A stretch of 64,000 nucleotides of DNA. Source: Nocardioides agri (GTDB lineage: Bacteria > Actinomycetota > Actinomycetes > Propionibacteriales > Nocardioidaceae). The translations under genes were made by a program, and so were the position numbers. The stretch spans positions 685,708-749,707 of the forward strand of contig NZ_JACEIC010000002.1 in assembly GCF_013778305.1 (NCBI RefSeq). Direction: 5' to 3'. The notes under the pieces are model-generated. The model had not been told where the DNA came from, ran no database searches, and saw only the letters and a program-made list of their open reading frames with translations. The first letter of the stretch is position 1. Each line of letters begins with the position of its first letter. Shown in pieces: positions 57,417-64,000 of this stretch.

Positions 57417-58459
57417 GGCGGCGTCCCCCAGACGAGCTGCCCGTCGAGGTACGCGGTGATCCTCGGGTTCGGCTCGAACGTCGTGTTGGTCCCCCAGCTG
57501 TAGTCGTTGGTCTCGTCGAATTCGGAGTAGTTGGCCTTGTGGACCCGGATGTTGATCCCCCCGGTCGTGCCCTCGGCCGGCATGGTCCCACCGGTGAACT
57601 CGACCTCGAGGTAGGTGTCGGCCTTCGGCCTGGCCGGCGACACAGGCACGAAGCCGAGCCTGACCTTCTCGCAGCCGATCTGCGCGTAGTCGCAGAAGCC
57701 CAACAGCTCCTGGTCGACGGTGTCCTTGGTGAACCAGTACCGGATCGTGATCCGGCGCAGGTCGATCTCGACGTTCCCGACGTCGACGAGCTTGACGGTG
57801 GGGACGAGTGCGTTGTCCGTCGGGACGACTGCGCGGTTCTCGTACTGCACCTCGAAGTCCTCGGTCACGGTGGCCGCCGGCGGCTCGGTGCCCCAGACGA
57901 GCTGACCGCCGACGTACACGGTGACGCGCGCGTTGTCGGCGAACGACGACCGGTTGACGAAGCTCCAGTCGTCGGTCTGCGTCATGGGTACGCCGCCCTC
58001 GTCGAGCGCGGCGATCTCGTCCAGGGTCGCGGAACCACCCGCCGCCAGCGAACCCCCGTTGAACGCCACCTGGAGATAGTGGTCGGCGTTCTCCCGGGCC
58101 GCGTCGAGGTCGGTGATGGAGAGGGTGACCTGGGGGCAGCCGAAGGTGGCGTAGTAACAGGCCGGCACGAGCCGCTGGGCGCCGTCCGCGGTGAACCAGT
58201 AGCGCATCGTCACGGTGCCGAGGCTGGCTGCAGACGTGCCGCTGTTCACCAGCCGGAGGCCGAAGCGGAACCCGCTGGCGGTGGCACCCCCGTCGTTCGA
58301 CCGGGACTGGGCGACGAGCGTGGCCGGAGGTGGCGGGTCGGCGGCGGTGAGGGTCTGGGGGTTCGACTCGCGCGCCGTGAACGCGGCGATCGCGATCCCG
58401 GTCCCGAAGCCGGTCAGCACCGCCGCGAGCACGACCGCGACGACCAGCACCCGCCTCAC
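57413..58459 (-). CDS. Secreted protein with two CBM3 cellulose-binding modules
   Basis: 348 residues. An alternate-type signal segment (about 1-30, ending AAFTARESNP) leads to two tandem family 3 carbohydrate-binding modules, about 47-193 and 201-348. The second is canonical: FEVQYENRAVVPTDNALVPT, ITIRYWFTKD, CDYAQIGC, YLEVEFTGGTMPAEGTTGGI, KANYSEFDETNDYSWG and a closing LDGQLVWGTPP. The first has the same layout (MRYWFTADG, CYYATFGC, YVGGQLVWGTEPP) but is more diverged. No catalytic domain is present. It lies inside the SipW operon with GTGA overlaps on both sides. Cellulose or related glycan binding is inferred from the family. Confidence 0.88.
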   Translation of the reverse strand: MRRVLVVAVVLAAVLTGFGTGIAIAAFTARESNPQTLTAADPPPPATLVAQSRSNDGGATASGFRFGLRLVNSGTSAASLGTVTMRYWFTADGAQRLVPACYYATFGCPQVTLSITDLDAARENADHYLQVAFNGGSLAAGGSATLDEIAALDEGGVPMTQTDDWSFVNRSSFADNARVTVYVGGQLVWGTEPPAATVTEDFEVQYENRAVVPTDNALVPTVKLVDVGNVEIDLRRITIRYWFTKDTVDQELLGFCDYAQIGCEKVRLGFVPVSPARPKADTYLEVEFTGGTMPAEGTTGGINIRVHKANYSEFDETNDYSWGTNTTFEPNPRITAYLDGQLVWGTPP

Positions 58460-59058
58460 GGCACGACCTTCTGGTCGGTCTCGACCGTCTCGCGAGCGTG
58501 CTCCTCGCGGACGGCGTCGCCGGACACCCGCCAGAGGGTGACGACGATGTACACGATGAGCGCGACAGCGGGGATGCCGATCACCAGCAGCTGGACCCAG
58601 CCCACCTGGAGCGCCATGTAGACGTAGCCGACGTAGGGGATGTGGTGGGCCACCCGGCCCTGGTCCGGGCCGTCGAGCACCATCAGCCAGGGGTCCATGT
58701 CGGGGTTGTTGTCGCCCTGGGTGCGGAAGATCCGCTCGCCCGCGGCATCGGTCCCTTCGTCGGCGATGGCGATGCGCGCGATCCGGTGCGTCACCGGATC
58801 GGAGATGCCGTACTCCGGTGGTGGGACGAACGTGATGATGTCGCCGACCTCGAGGTCGTCGACGGGCACCACTTCGTCGTACACCACCGAGCCGACGGGC
58901 AGCGTCGGCTCCATCGAGCCGCTGACGATCACGTAGCGCTCGAAGCCGAGCAGGGTCGGGAGCACCATGATCGTCGCAAGCGCGAACGCCATGATCATGA
59001 CTGCGGTCGTCAGCCGCGAGATGATCCGCCGCCGCCTGGTGGGAGCCGGCCCGTTCAC
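58456..59058 (-). CDS. sipW: Signal peptidase I, SipW/ER type
   Basis: A 200-residue membrane peptidase with two membrane helices (about 17-36 and 148-173). The catalytic Ser48 is in VIVSGSMEPTLPVGS; the general base is His91 in SDPVTHRIARI instead of the Lys of ordinary bacterial LepB, the ER/archaeal/SipW pattern. GDNNPDMDP is the conserved late box. It sits in the middle of the operon that encodes its probable substrates, the TasA-like and CBM3 proteins. Confidence 0.93.
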   Translation of the reverse strand: MNGPAPTRRRRIISRLTTAVMIMAFALATIMVLPTLLGFERYVIVSGSMEPTLPVGSVVYDEVVPVDDLEVGDIITFVPPPEYGISDPVTHRIARIAIADEGTDAAGERIFRTQGDNNPDMDPWLMVLDGPDQGRVAHHIPYVGYVYMALQVGWVQLLVIGIPAVALIVYIVVTLWRVSGDAVREEHARETVETDQKVVP

Positions 59059-59627
59059 GGCACCGACTCGATCTGCCAGTCGAACGTGAGGCTGGTGCTG
59101 GTCCCGGCCGCTGCTGCGCCGGTGCCCACGGGCCAGGTCAGCGTGATCCGATAGCTGCGCCGCTCCCCCGTGGCGAGCGTGCCCAGCGGCACCTGCGTGA
59201 GCCCGTCGAGAGGCCCGTCGTACGCCGGCTGTGCCTGGGCCGGGTCGGTCTGTTGAACCACGACGGTGAGCACCTTCGCCAGGGGCGACTGCCCGTCGAC
59301 GCCGCGCGCGTCGAGCGTCAGCCGGCCGCTGTGACCGTTGTTCGTGACGGTCTGGGTCCCGCTCCTGCTGTCACCGGCCACCAGGCCGGACCCGTCGACG
59401 AGCTGTCCGGTCCGGGCCAGCGTGAGCCCCATGCCGGCAGCGGCGTACTCGTTCCCCGGAGAGCTCGACGTCGAGGAGAAGACCGCACCGGAGAACCCGA
59501 CCACGGTGGTGACGACGAACGCCATCACCCCGCCGGCGATCAGGATCGCGAGCAGCTTCCGGTCGCGCAGCAGGGAACCGCTGGGCCCACCCACGACCAG
59601 CTCCGGGTCCGGATCCGCCGCTGCCAT
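59055..59627 (-). CDS. SipW-dependent TasA-like secreted protein (second copy)
   Basis: 190 residues: cytoplasmic tail (about 1-24), membrane helix KLLAILIAGGVMAFVVTTVV (about 24-43), then FSSTSSSPGN and a strand-rich domain (VTNNGHSGRLTLDARGVD, YRITLTWPVGTG). The C-terminus FDWQIESVP resembles the FTWDATQ end of the first copy. It lacks the ERLxWxGRN motif shared by copies one and three. GTGA overlap with sipW. Confidence 0.78.
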   Translation of the reverse strand: MAAADPDPELVVGGPSGSLLRDRKLLAILIAGGVMAFVVTTVVGFSGAVFSSTSSSPGNEYAAAGMGLTLARTGQLVDGSGLVAGDSRSGTQTVTNNGHSGRLTLDARGVDGQSPLAKVLTVVVQQTDPAQAQPAYDGPLDGLTQVPLGTLATGERRSYRITLTWPVGTGAAAAGTSTSLTFDWQIESVP

Positions 59628-59634
59628 CCGGCCC

Positions 59635-60222
59635 TCAGGAGGTGCTCTGCGTGGCGTCCCAGGTGAAGTCGACGGTCGTCTGCGAGTCCTGGTACTCGTT
59701 CCCGGCCGTCTCGGCGAAGGTCACCGTGAACGTGAAGGTGTGCTTCGCGTCCGGCTGCCAGGTGCCCAGGTCGATCGTGCCGGCCGAGGCGAGCGGGCCG
59801 TTGTAGACCTCGGTCGCCCCGTCGGTGATGACCAGGTTGAGCACGCTCGAGAGGGGCGGGGTGGCGGGCGTGTCGACGAGGTCGGACGAGGCCAGCTGGA
59901 AGTCACCCGCGGCGTCCCCGACGTTGGTCACCTCGACGGTCCCGGTGGCCGCGTCGCCCGGGAGCATGTCGTCGACCGTGAGGATCGCGATGCCCTCCTT
60001 GGAGTTCTCGATCGCCATCGTGCCGGTGCCCACCATGTTGCCGGGGTTCGCCGACGAGCTGCTGAAGAGGCTGAAGGAGAACGTCACGACGATCGCCGCG
60101 ATGACCATGGCGACCAGCGCCAGGATGAGCTTCTTCGAGTTCCGCCCCATCCAGGCGAGTCGCTCCTGGGTGGTCGGTTCCTGGGCTGCCGGCTCCTGGG
60201 CAGGCGTGGGCGTGGTGGACAT
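59635..60222 (-). CDS. SipW-dependent TasA-like secreted protein (first copy)
   Basis: 195 residues and the first gene of the operon. Order: ERLAWMGRN motif (about 20-28), membrane helix KLILALVAMVIAAIVVTFSF, FSSSSANPGN after it, and a beta domain with VEVTNVGDAAGDFQLASSDL and FTFTVTFAETAGNEYQDS. AGGGAG is 6 nt before ATG 60222, and a -10-like TACGGT (60262-60257) gives a leader of roughly 30 nt. Probably a major fibre or surface subunit by analogy with TasA. Confidence 0.82.
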   Translation of the reverse strand: MSTTPTPAQEPAAQEPTTQERLAWMGRNSKKLILALVAMVIAAIVVTFSFSLFSSSSANPGNMVGTGTMAIENSKEGIAILTVDDMLPGDAATGTVEVTNVGDAAGDFQLASSDLVDTPATPPLSSVLNLVITDGATEVYNGPLASAGTIDLGTWQPDAKHTFTFTVTFAETAGNEYQDSQTTVDFTWDATQSTS

Positions 60223-60256
60223 GGGCGCTCCCTGGATCGTCAACTCCCCTGCTGCG

Positions 60257-60262
60257 ACCGTA
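60257..60262 (-). promoter_or_regulatory. -10 element of the SipW/TasA operon
   Basis: TACGGT on the minus strand in the 80-bp gap after the radical SAM gene. A ribosome site (AGGGAG) follows, unlike the leaderless genes elsewhere. No clear -35. Confidence 0.45.
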
Positions 60263-60302
60263 GGACGGGTTCCCGCCGGCACGTCTCCCCCGGATCGGGT
60301 GA

Positions 60303-62255
60303 TCAGACGACGCTGAGCGGGAGCAGCTTCTGGCCGGTGGGGCCGATCTGGATCTCGGTGCCCATCTCGGGGCACACGCCGCAGTCGTAGCACGGGGTCC
60401 AGCGGCAGTCCTCGACCTCGATGTCGGCACCGTCGGCGGCCGCGAGCGCGTCCTCCCAGTCGGCCCACAGCCAGTCCTTGTCGAGACCGGAGTCGAGGTG
60501 GTCCCAGGGGAGCACCTCGTCGTGGTCGCGCTCCCGGGTGGTGAACCAGTCCAGGTCGACGCCGGTGCCGGCCAGCGCCTGCTCGGCGGCGCCGACCCAG
60601 CGGTCGTAGGAGAAGTGCTCGCTCCAGCCGTCGAACCGGCCGCCGTCGCGCCACACCGTCTCGATGATCCGGCCGACGCGGCGGTCGCCGCGGGAGAGCA
60701 GGCCCTCGACGATGCCGGGCTTGCCGTCGTGGTAGCGGAAGCCGATCGCGCGGCCGTACTTCTTGTCGTCGCGCACGGTGTCGCGCAGCTTCTTGAGCCG
60801 CTCGTCGGTCGTCTCGTGGTCGAGCTGCGCGGCCCACTGGAAGGGCGTGTGCGGCTTGGGCACGAAGCCGCCGATCGAGACGGTGCAGCGGATGTCGTTG
60901 CGCCCCGAGACCTCGCGGCCCTTGGCGATGACCTTCTTGGCCAGCTCGGCGACCTGGAGGACGTCCTCGTCGGTCTCGGTCGGCAGGCCCACCATGAAGT
61001 AGAGCTTCACCTGCCGCCACCCGTGGGAGTACGCCGTGGCGACCGTGCGGATGAGGTCCTCCTCGGTGACCATCTTGTTGATCACCTTGCGCATCCGCTC
61101 CGAGCCGCCCTCCGGAGCGAAGGTCAGGCCCGAGCGCCGACCGTTGCGGGAGAACTCGTTGGCCAGCGTGATGTTGAAGGCGTCGACCCGCGTCGAGGGC
61201 AGCGACAGCGACACGTTCGAGCCCTCGTAGCGGTCGGCCAGGCCCTTGGCGACGTCCCCGATCTCGGTGTGGTCGGCGCTGGAGAGCGAGAGCAGGCCGA
61301 CCTCCTCGAAGCCGGACTTGCGGATGCCGTTCTCGACCATGTCGCCGATCGTCTTGATCGACCGCTCCCGCACCGGGCGGGTGATCATGCCGGCCTGGCA
61401 GAACCGGCAGCCGCGGGTGCAGCCGCGGAAGATCTCCACGGAGAACCGCTCGTGGACGGTCTCGGCGAGCGGCACGAGCGGCTTGGCCGGGTAGGGCCAG
61501 GCGTCGAGGTCCATCAGCGTGTGCTTGCGGACCCGGAACGGGATGCCCGGCCGGTTGGGGACGACTGCCTCGATGGTGCCGTCGGCGGCGTAGGTGACGT
61601 CGTAGAAGCGCGGCACGTAGATGTTGCCGCTGACCGCGAGGCGGCGCAGCACCTCGTCGCGGCCGCCGGGGCACCCCTCGGCCTTCCAGTCGCGGACAAC
61701 CTCGGAGATCGCGAGCACGACCTCCTCGCCGTCGCCGAGCACGGCGGCGTCGAGGAAGTCGGCGATCGGCTCGGGGTTGAACGCCGCGTGCCCGCCGGCG
61801 AGGACGATGGGGTCCTCGTCGGTGCGGTCGGCGGAGTGGAGCGGGATGCCGGCGAGGTCGAGCGCGTTGAGCATGTTGGTGTAGCCGAGCTCGGTCGAGA
61901 AGCTCAGGCCGAAGACGTCGAACGCCTTGATCGGGCGGTGCGCGTCGACGGTGAACTGCGGGATGCCGGCCTCCCGCATGACCTGCTCCATGTCGGGCCA
62001 CACCGCGTAGGTGCGCTCCGCGACGATCCAGTCCCGCTCGTTGAGCACTTCGTAGAGGATCTGCACGCCCTGGTTGGGCAGCCCGACCTCGTAGGCGTCG
62101 GGGTACATCAGCGCCCAGCGGACCGTCTCCCCCTCGGGAGCGCAGTCCCAGTCCTTGACGGTCGAGTTGAGCTCGCCGCCGACGTACTGGATCGGCTTCG
62201 AGACCGACGGGAGCCGGGGCTCGAGCATCGGGAAGACGCTCGCGGGCGCGGACAT
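60303..62255 (-). CDS. TIGR03960-type B12-binding radical SAM protein
   Basis: A 650-residue radical SAM protein. An N-terminal B12-binding-like fold (about 45-190) precedes the Fe-S motif CTRGCRFC (Cys279, Cys283, Cys286) and the SAM barrel (LPTETDEDVLQVAELAKK, ISIGGF-like SIGGFVPKPHTPFQW). Cys-rich C-terminus CYDCGVCPEMG. It normally pairs with TIGR03936, here 7 kb downstream. Product unknown, thought to be an RNA modification. Its possible use of cobalamin is notable beside the B12-uptake operon. GAGGT is 6 nt before ATG 62255. Confidence 0.9.
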   Translation of the reverse strand: MSAPASVFPMLEPRLPSVSKPIQYVGGELNSTVKDWDCAPEGETVRWALMYPDAYEVGLPNQGVQILYEVLNERDWIVAERTYAVWPDMEQVMREAGIPQFTVDAHRPIKAFDVFGLSFSTELGYTNMLNALDLAGIPLHSADRTDEDPIVLAGGHAAFNPEPIADFLDAAVLGDGEEVVLAISEVVRDWKAEGCPGGRDEVLRRLAVSGNIYVPRFYDVTYAADGTIEAVVPNRPGIPFRVRKHTLMDLDAWPYPAKPLVPLAETVHERFSVEIFRGCTRGCRFCQAGMITRPVRERSIKTIGDMVENGIRKSGFEEVGLLSLSSADHTEIGDVAKGLADRYEGSNVSLSLPSTRVDAFNITLANEFSRNGRRSGLTFAPEGGSERMRKVINKMVTEEDLIRTVATAYSHGWRQVKLYFMVGLPTETDEDVLQVAELAKKVIAKGREVSGRNDIRCTVSIGGFVPKPHTPFQWAAQLDHETTDERLKKLRDTVRDDKKYGRAIGFRYHDGKPGIVEGLLSRGDRRVGRIIETVWRDGGRFDGWSEHFSYDRWVGAAEQALAGTGVDLDWFTTRERDHDEVLPWDHLDSGLDKDWLWADWEDALAAADGADIEVEDCRWTPCYDCGVCPEMGTEIQIGPTGQKLLPLSVV

Positions 62256-62321
62256 GCAACTACCTCGCAGAGATCGGGGAACGATCTAGGGTACGCCGCT
62301 GCGCAGCCCGCCGACGAACCG

Positions 62322-62480
62322 TCAGTCGCTGTCGGCGGCGAGCTGCTCCAGCGCCCGGCGCGCGACCACGAGCTCCTCCTCGGCCAGGGCGATCAGGTCC
62401 TCGAGCCCGCGGACGCCGTACCTGTTCGCGATGTGGTGCACGGCGTCGACGACCTCGGTCTCCGGCTCACGCTGCATCAT
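62322..62480 (-). CDS. Small acidic uncharacterised protein
   Basis: A 52-residue ORF starting MMQREPETEVVDAVHHIANR and ending LAADSD. It is predicted all-helical and acidic (LIALAEEELVVARRALEQLA), with codon use like nearby genes. It lies upstream of the radical SAM gene on the same strand, 66 bp away, and downstream of the ArsI-like gene. ATG 62480 and 62477 are both possible. No known family; short, so only moderately supported. Confidence 0.55.
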   Translation of the reverse strand: MMQREPETEVVDAVHHIANRYGVRGLEDLIALAEEELVVARRALEQLAADSD

Positions 62481-62520
62481 GCGCCCATCCAACCACGGCG
62501 TCCCACTGGCCCCAGGGCGC

Positions 62521-62937
62521 TCAGGCGCAGCACGCCCCAGCGGTGGCGGCGGTCTTCCCCTCGAGCTCGGGCTGCGCGTCGGCGAGGACGACGTAGTTCT
62601 CCCAGCGCTGGCCGTCGGGACCGGTGACCCAGTGCTTGTCCTGGCGGGCGTAGCAGCACACGACGTCGCCCTCGACGTCCAGCGTCAGGCCGGCGGCCTC
62701 GAGACGGTCGGCCTCGGCCTGGACCTCCTCCATCGACGTCCGCTCGACGCCGACGTGGTTGAGCGTGCCGGTGGCCTCCGGGTTCTCGAAGAGCACCAGC
62801 TTGAGCGGCGGGTTCTCGACCGCGAAGTTGGCGTAGCCGGGGCGACGCTTGGCAGGTGGGGTGTCGAAGAGGGTGGCGTAGAAGTCGACGGCCGCGTCGA
62901 TGTCGTGGACGTTCAGGGCCAGCTGGAGACGGGACAT
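62521..62937 (-). CDS. ArsI/CadI-like VOC protein
   Basis: A 138-residue dimeric VOC protein. ArsI enzymes cleave the C-As bond of methylarsenite with Fe2+ and O2; CadI is a cadmium-induced relative. Start LQLALNVHDIDAAVDFYATL, His61 (LNHVGVE), the vicinal pair Cys94-Cys95 (VVCCYARQDKHWV) that binds trivalent arsenic in ArsI, Glu113, and a C-terminal CCA. Position 5 is Gln rather than His. AGGAGG precedes the ATG. Divergent from arsR with two ArsR-type boxes between. Confidence 0.87.
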   Translation of the reverse strand: MSRLQLALNVHDIDAAVDFYATLFDTPPAKRRPGYANFAVENPPLKLVLFENPEATGTLNHVGVERTSMEEVQAEADRLEAAGLTLDVEGDVVCCYARQDKHWVTGPDGQRWENYVVLADAQPELEGKTAATAGACCA

Positions 62938-62962
62938 GGGGTCCTCCTCGGTTCGGTTGATC

Positions 62963-63020
62963 CATCGACGGATGTCGATGCGTTGCCTGAACTCTACGGA
63001 AGCATTGATGAAAGTCAATG
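62963..63020. promoter_or_regulatory. Two ArsR-type operator boxes
   Basis: CATCGA-N6-TCGATG (62963-62968, 62975-62980) and CATTGA-N6-TCAATG (63003-63008, 63015-63020) have the same spacing and pattern, CATYGA-N6-TCRATG. One lies close to each of the two divergent genes, 40 bp apart. TTGA-N6-TCAA fits known ArsR/SmtB operators. Confidence 0.78.
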
Positions 63021-63031
63021 GGTTTGGCAGA

Positions 63032-63388
63032 ATGGTCGGCGTGAAGGAGCTCCCCCTGCTGGACCGGACCGACGCCGAGTGCTGCACCCCGCTGGCCCTC
63101 GAGCCGCTCCCGGACGCCGACGCCCACGTCCTGTCGGAGCGGTTCGCCGCCCTCGGCGACCCCGTGCGGCTGCGCCTGGTGTCGCTGCTCGCCAACGCCG
63201 AGGGGGGCGCGGTGTGCGTGTGCGACCTCACCGAGCCCGTGGGGCGCTCGCAGGGCACCGTGAGCCACCACCTCAAGGTGCTGTCCAACGCCGGGCTCGT
63301 CGTGAGCGAGAAGCGCGGACGCAACATGTGGTACTCGATCGTGCCGCCCGCGCTCGAGGCGCTCCGGGCCGCGCTCGTCACCCGGTGA
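63032..63388 (+). CDS. arsR: ArsR family metalloregulator
   Basis: A 118-residue winged-helix repressor. Likely As(III) ligands: the N-terminal pair Cys17-Cys18 (DAECCTPL) and Cys62 and/or Cys64 in VCVCDLTEPVGRSQGTVSHH, the DNA-recognition helix region. This pair plus one downstream Cys recalls Corynebacterium ArsR. GTG 63041 is an alternative start. Its stop overlaps the channel gene, so both are one operon, repressed through the upstream boxes. Confidence 0.92.
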   Translation: MVGVKELPLLDRTDAECCTPLALEPLPDADAHVLSERFAALGDPVRLRLVSLLANAEGGAVCVCDLTEPVGRSQGTVSHHLKVLSNAGLVVSEKRGRNMWYSIVPPALEALRAALVTR

Positions 63389-64000
63389 ACGCTCCCCTCC
63401 TCCTCCGCCGCGCCGTCGCCGAACTGGTCGGCACGGCCTTCCTGGTGGCTGCCGTCGTCGGGTCCGGCATCGCCGCCCAGCGGCTGTCGCCCGACGACGT
63501 CGGCCTGCAGCTGCTCGAGAACAGCCTCGCGACCGGCGCCGTCCTGGTCGCGCTGATCCTGGCGCTGCAGCCGGTGTCCGCGTCGTTCAACCCCGTCGTC
63601 ACGCTCGTCGAGCGCGTGCTGGGCCGGGTCGACACGACCACCGCGGCCGCGCTCGTCGGCGCCCAGCTGGTCGGTGGGCTGGTCGGTGTCGTCGTCGCGA
63701 ACCTGATGTTCGACCTCGACGCCGTCTCGGTCTCGACCCACGATCGCGGCGGCTCCGGGCAGCTGCTCGGCGAGGTCGTCGCCACGCTCGGCCTGGTGCT
63801 GGTGGTGTTCGGCGCCCTGCGCTCGCCGCGCATCGAGACCGTCGCGTTCGCGGTCGGCGGTTACATCGCCGCGGCGTACTGGTTCACGAGCTCGACGAGC
63901 TTCGCGAACCCGGCCGTGACCGTCGCCCGGATGCTCTCCGACACCTTCGCCGGGATCGCCCCGGCCTCGGTGCCGCCCTTCCTCGTCATGCAGGTCGTGG
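63385..64000 (+). CDS. Aquaporin-like (MIP) channel, partial at window end
   Basis: 205 codons are visible; the 3' end is beyond base 64000. Membrane helices start AVAELVGTAFLVAAVVGSG. The two half-helix motifs are SASFNPVVTLVE (first, NPV instead of NPA) and TSFANPAVTVAR (second, normal). Coupled by GTGA to arsR, like AqpS in rhizobial ars operons, where the channel lets arsenite out or in. Arsenite conduction is inferred. Confidence 0.85.
   Translation, partial: MNAPLLLRRAVAELVGTAFLVAAVVGSGIAAQRLSPDDVGLQLLENSLATGAVLVALILALQPVSASFNPVVTLVERVLGRVDTTTAAALVGAQLVGGLVGVVVANLMFDLDAVSVSTHDRGGSGQLLGEVVATLGLVLVVFGALRSPRIETVAFAVGGYIAAAYWFTSSTSFANPAVTVARMLSDTFAGIAPASVPPFLVMQVV

Noticed and set aside
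53296..60302. Integrative element or prophage
   Set aside because: No integrase, tRNA end, attachment repeats or phage genes found; called an accessory block only.

Overview
The window is chromosomal DNA from a high-GC Gram-positive bacterium, most likely an actinobacterium of the Nocardioides type (inference). The signs are very high GC, frequent GTG starts, ATGA/GTGA overlaps between consecutive genes, many probably leaderless promoters (TANNNT 6-7 nt before the start codon), and the order rne-rplU-rpmA-obgE-proB. I see no tRNA or rRNA gene, insertion sequence, prophage or CRISPR array.

Region by region. 1-3.0 kb: a minus operon (CaiB/BaiF CoA-transferase, cysteine hydrolase, cupin) divergent from an HMG-CoA lyase across a 32-bp spacer with a 13-bp palindrome. 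3.0-7.9 kb: an RTX-repeat secreted protein, then ilvBNC behind a classical attenuator (leader peptide plus intrinsic terminator). 7.9-16.9 kb: small enzymes (pterin dehydratase-VOC fusion, VOC, GNAT, UBP zinc finger), a lipoprotein, an operon of xylulokinase, kynureninase and S66 carboxypeptidase, and an aldose epimerase. 16.9-26 kb: ilvD, a beta-phosphoglucomutase/GH65 phosphorylase pair, a BNR propeller protein, an EamA exporter and a PQQ-type dehydrogenase lipoprotein.

26.0-31.6 kb holds the most interesting system. A cobalamin riboswitch precedes five overlapping genes: a secreted alpha/alpha-repeat protein, a surface-anchored DUF4430-like protein, EcfT, a double EcfA ATPase and an EcfS. 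The first two look like the alpha and beta domains of animal transcobalamin/intrinsic factor split over two genes, so the operon reads as a capture-and-import machine for vitamin B12. 31.7-41.3 kb: gatCAB, a membrane-anchored propeller protein, ligA, a TetR/DHA2 efflux pair with a perfect 27-bp operator, and a PfpI/DJ-1 protein. 41.3-53.3 kb: a housekeeping run with a short MetE-type protein, mnmA, cysteine desulfurase, an EEP phosphatase/nuclease, proB, obgE, rpmA, rplU, rne and a TIGR03936 protein.

53.3-60.3 kb is accessory DNA lying between the TIGR03936 gene and its usual partner, the TIGR03960 radical SAM gene (60.3-62.3 kb). It contains an AlkZ-like winged-helix protein, an MFS transporter, a methyltransferase and a SipW/TasA-type operon: signal peptidase, three TasA-like proteins, a protein with two CBM3 cellulose-binding modules, and a truncated fourth TasA copy next to a 102-bp duplicate of the MFS gene's 3' end. 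The window ends in an arsenic operon: an ArsI/CadI-like protein divergent from arsR and an aquaporin-like channel, with two matching ArsR-type boxes between them. Two families of intergenic palindromic repeats are scattered through the window.
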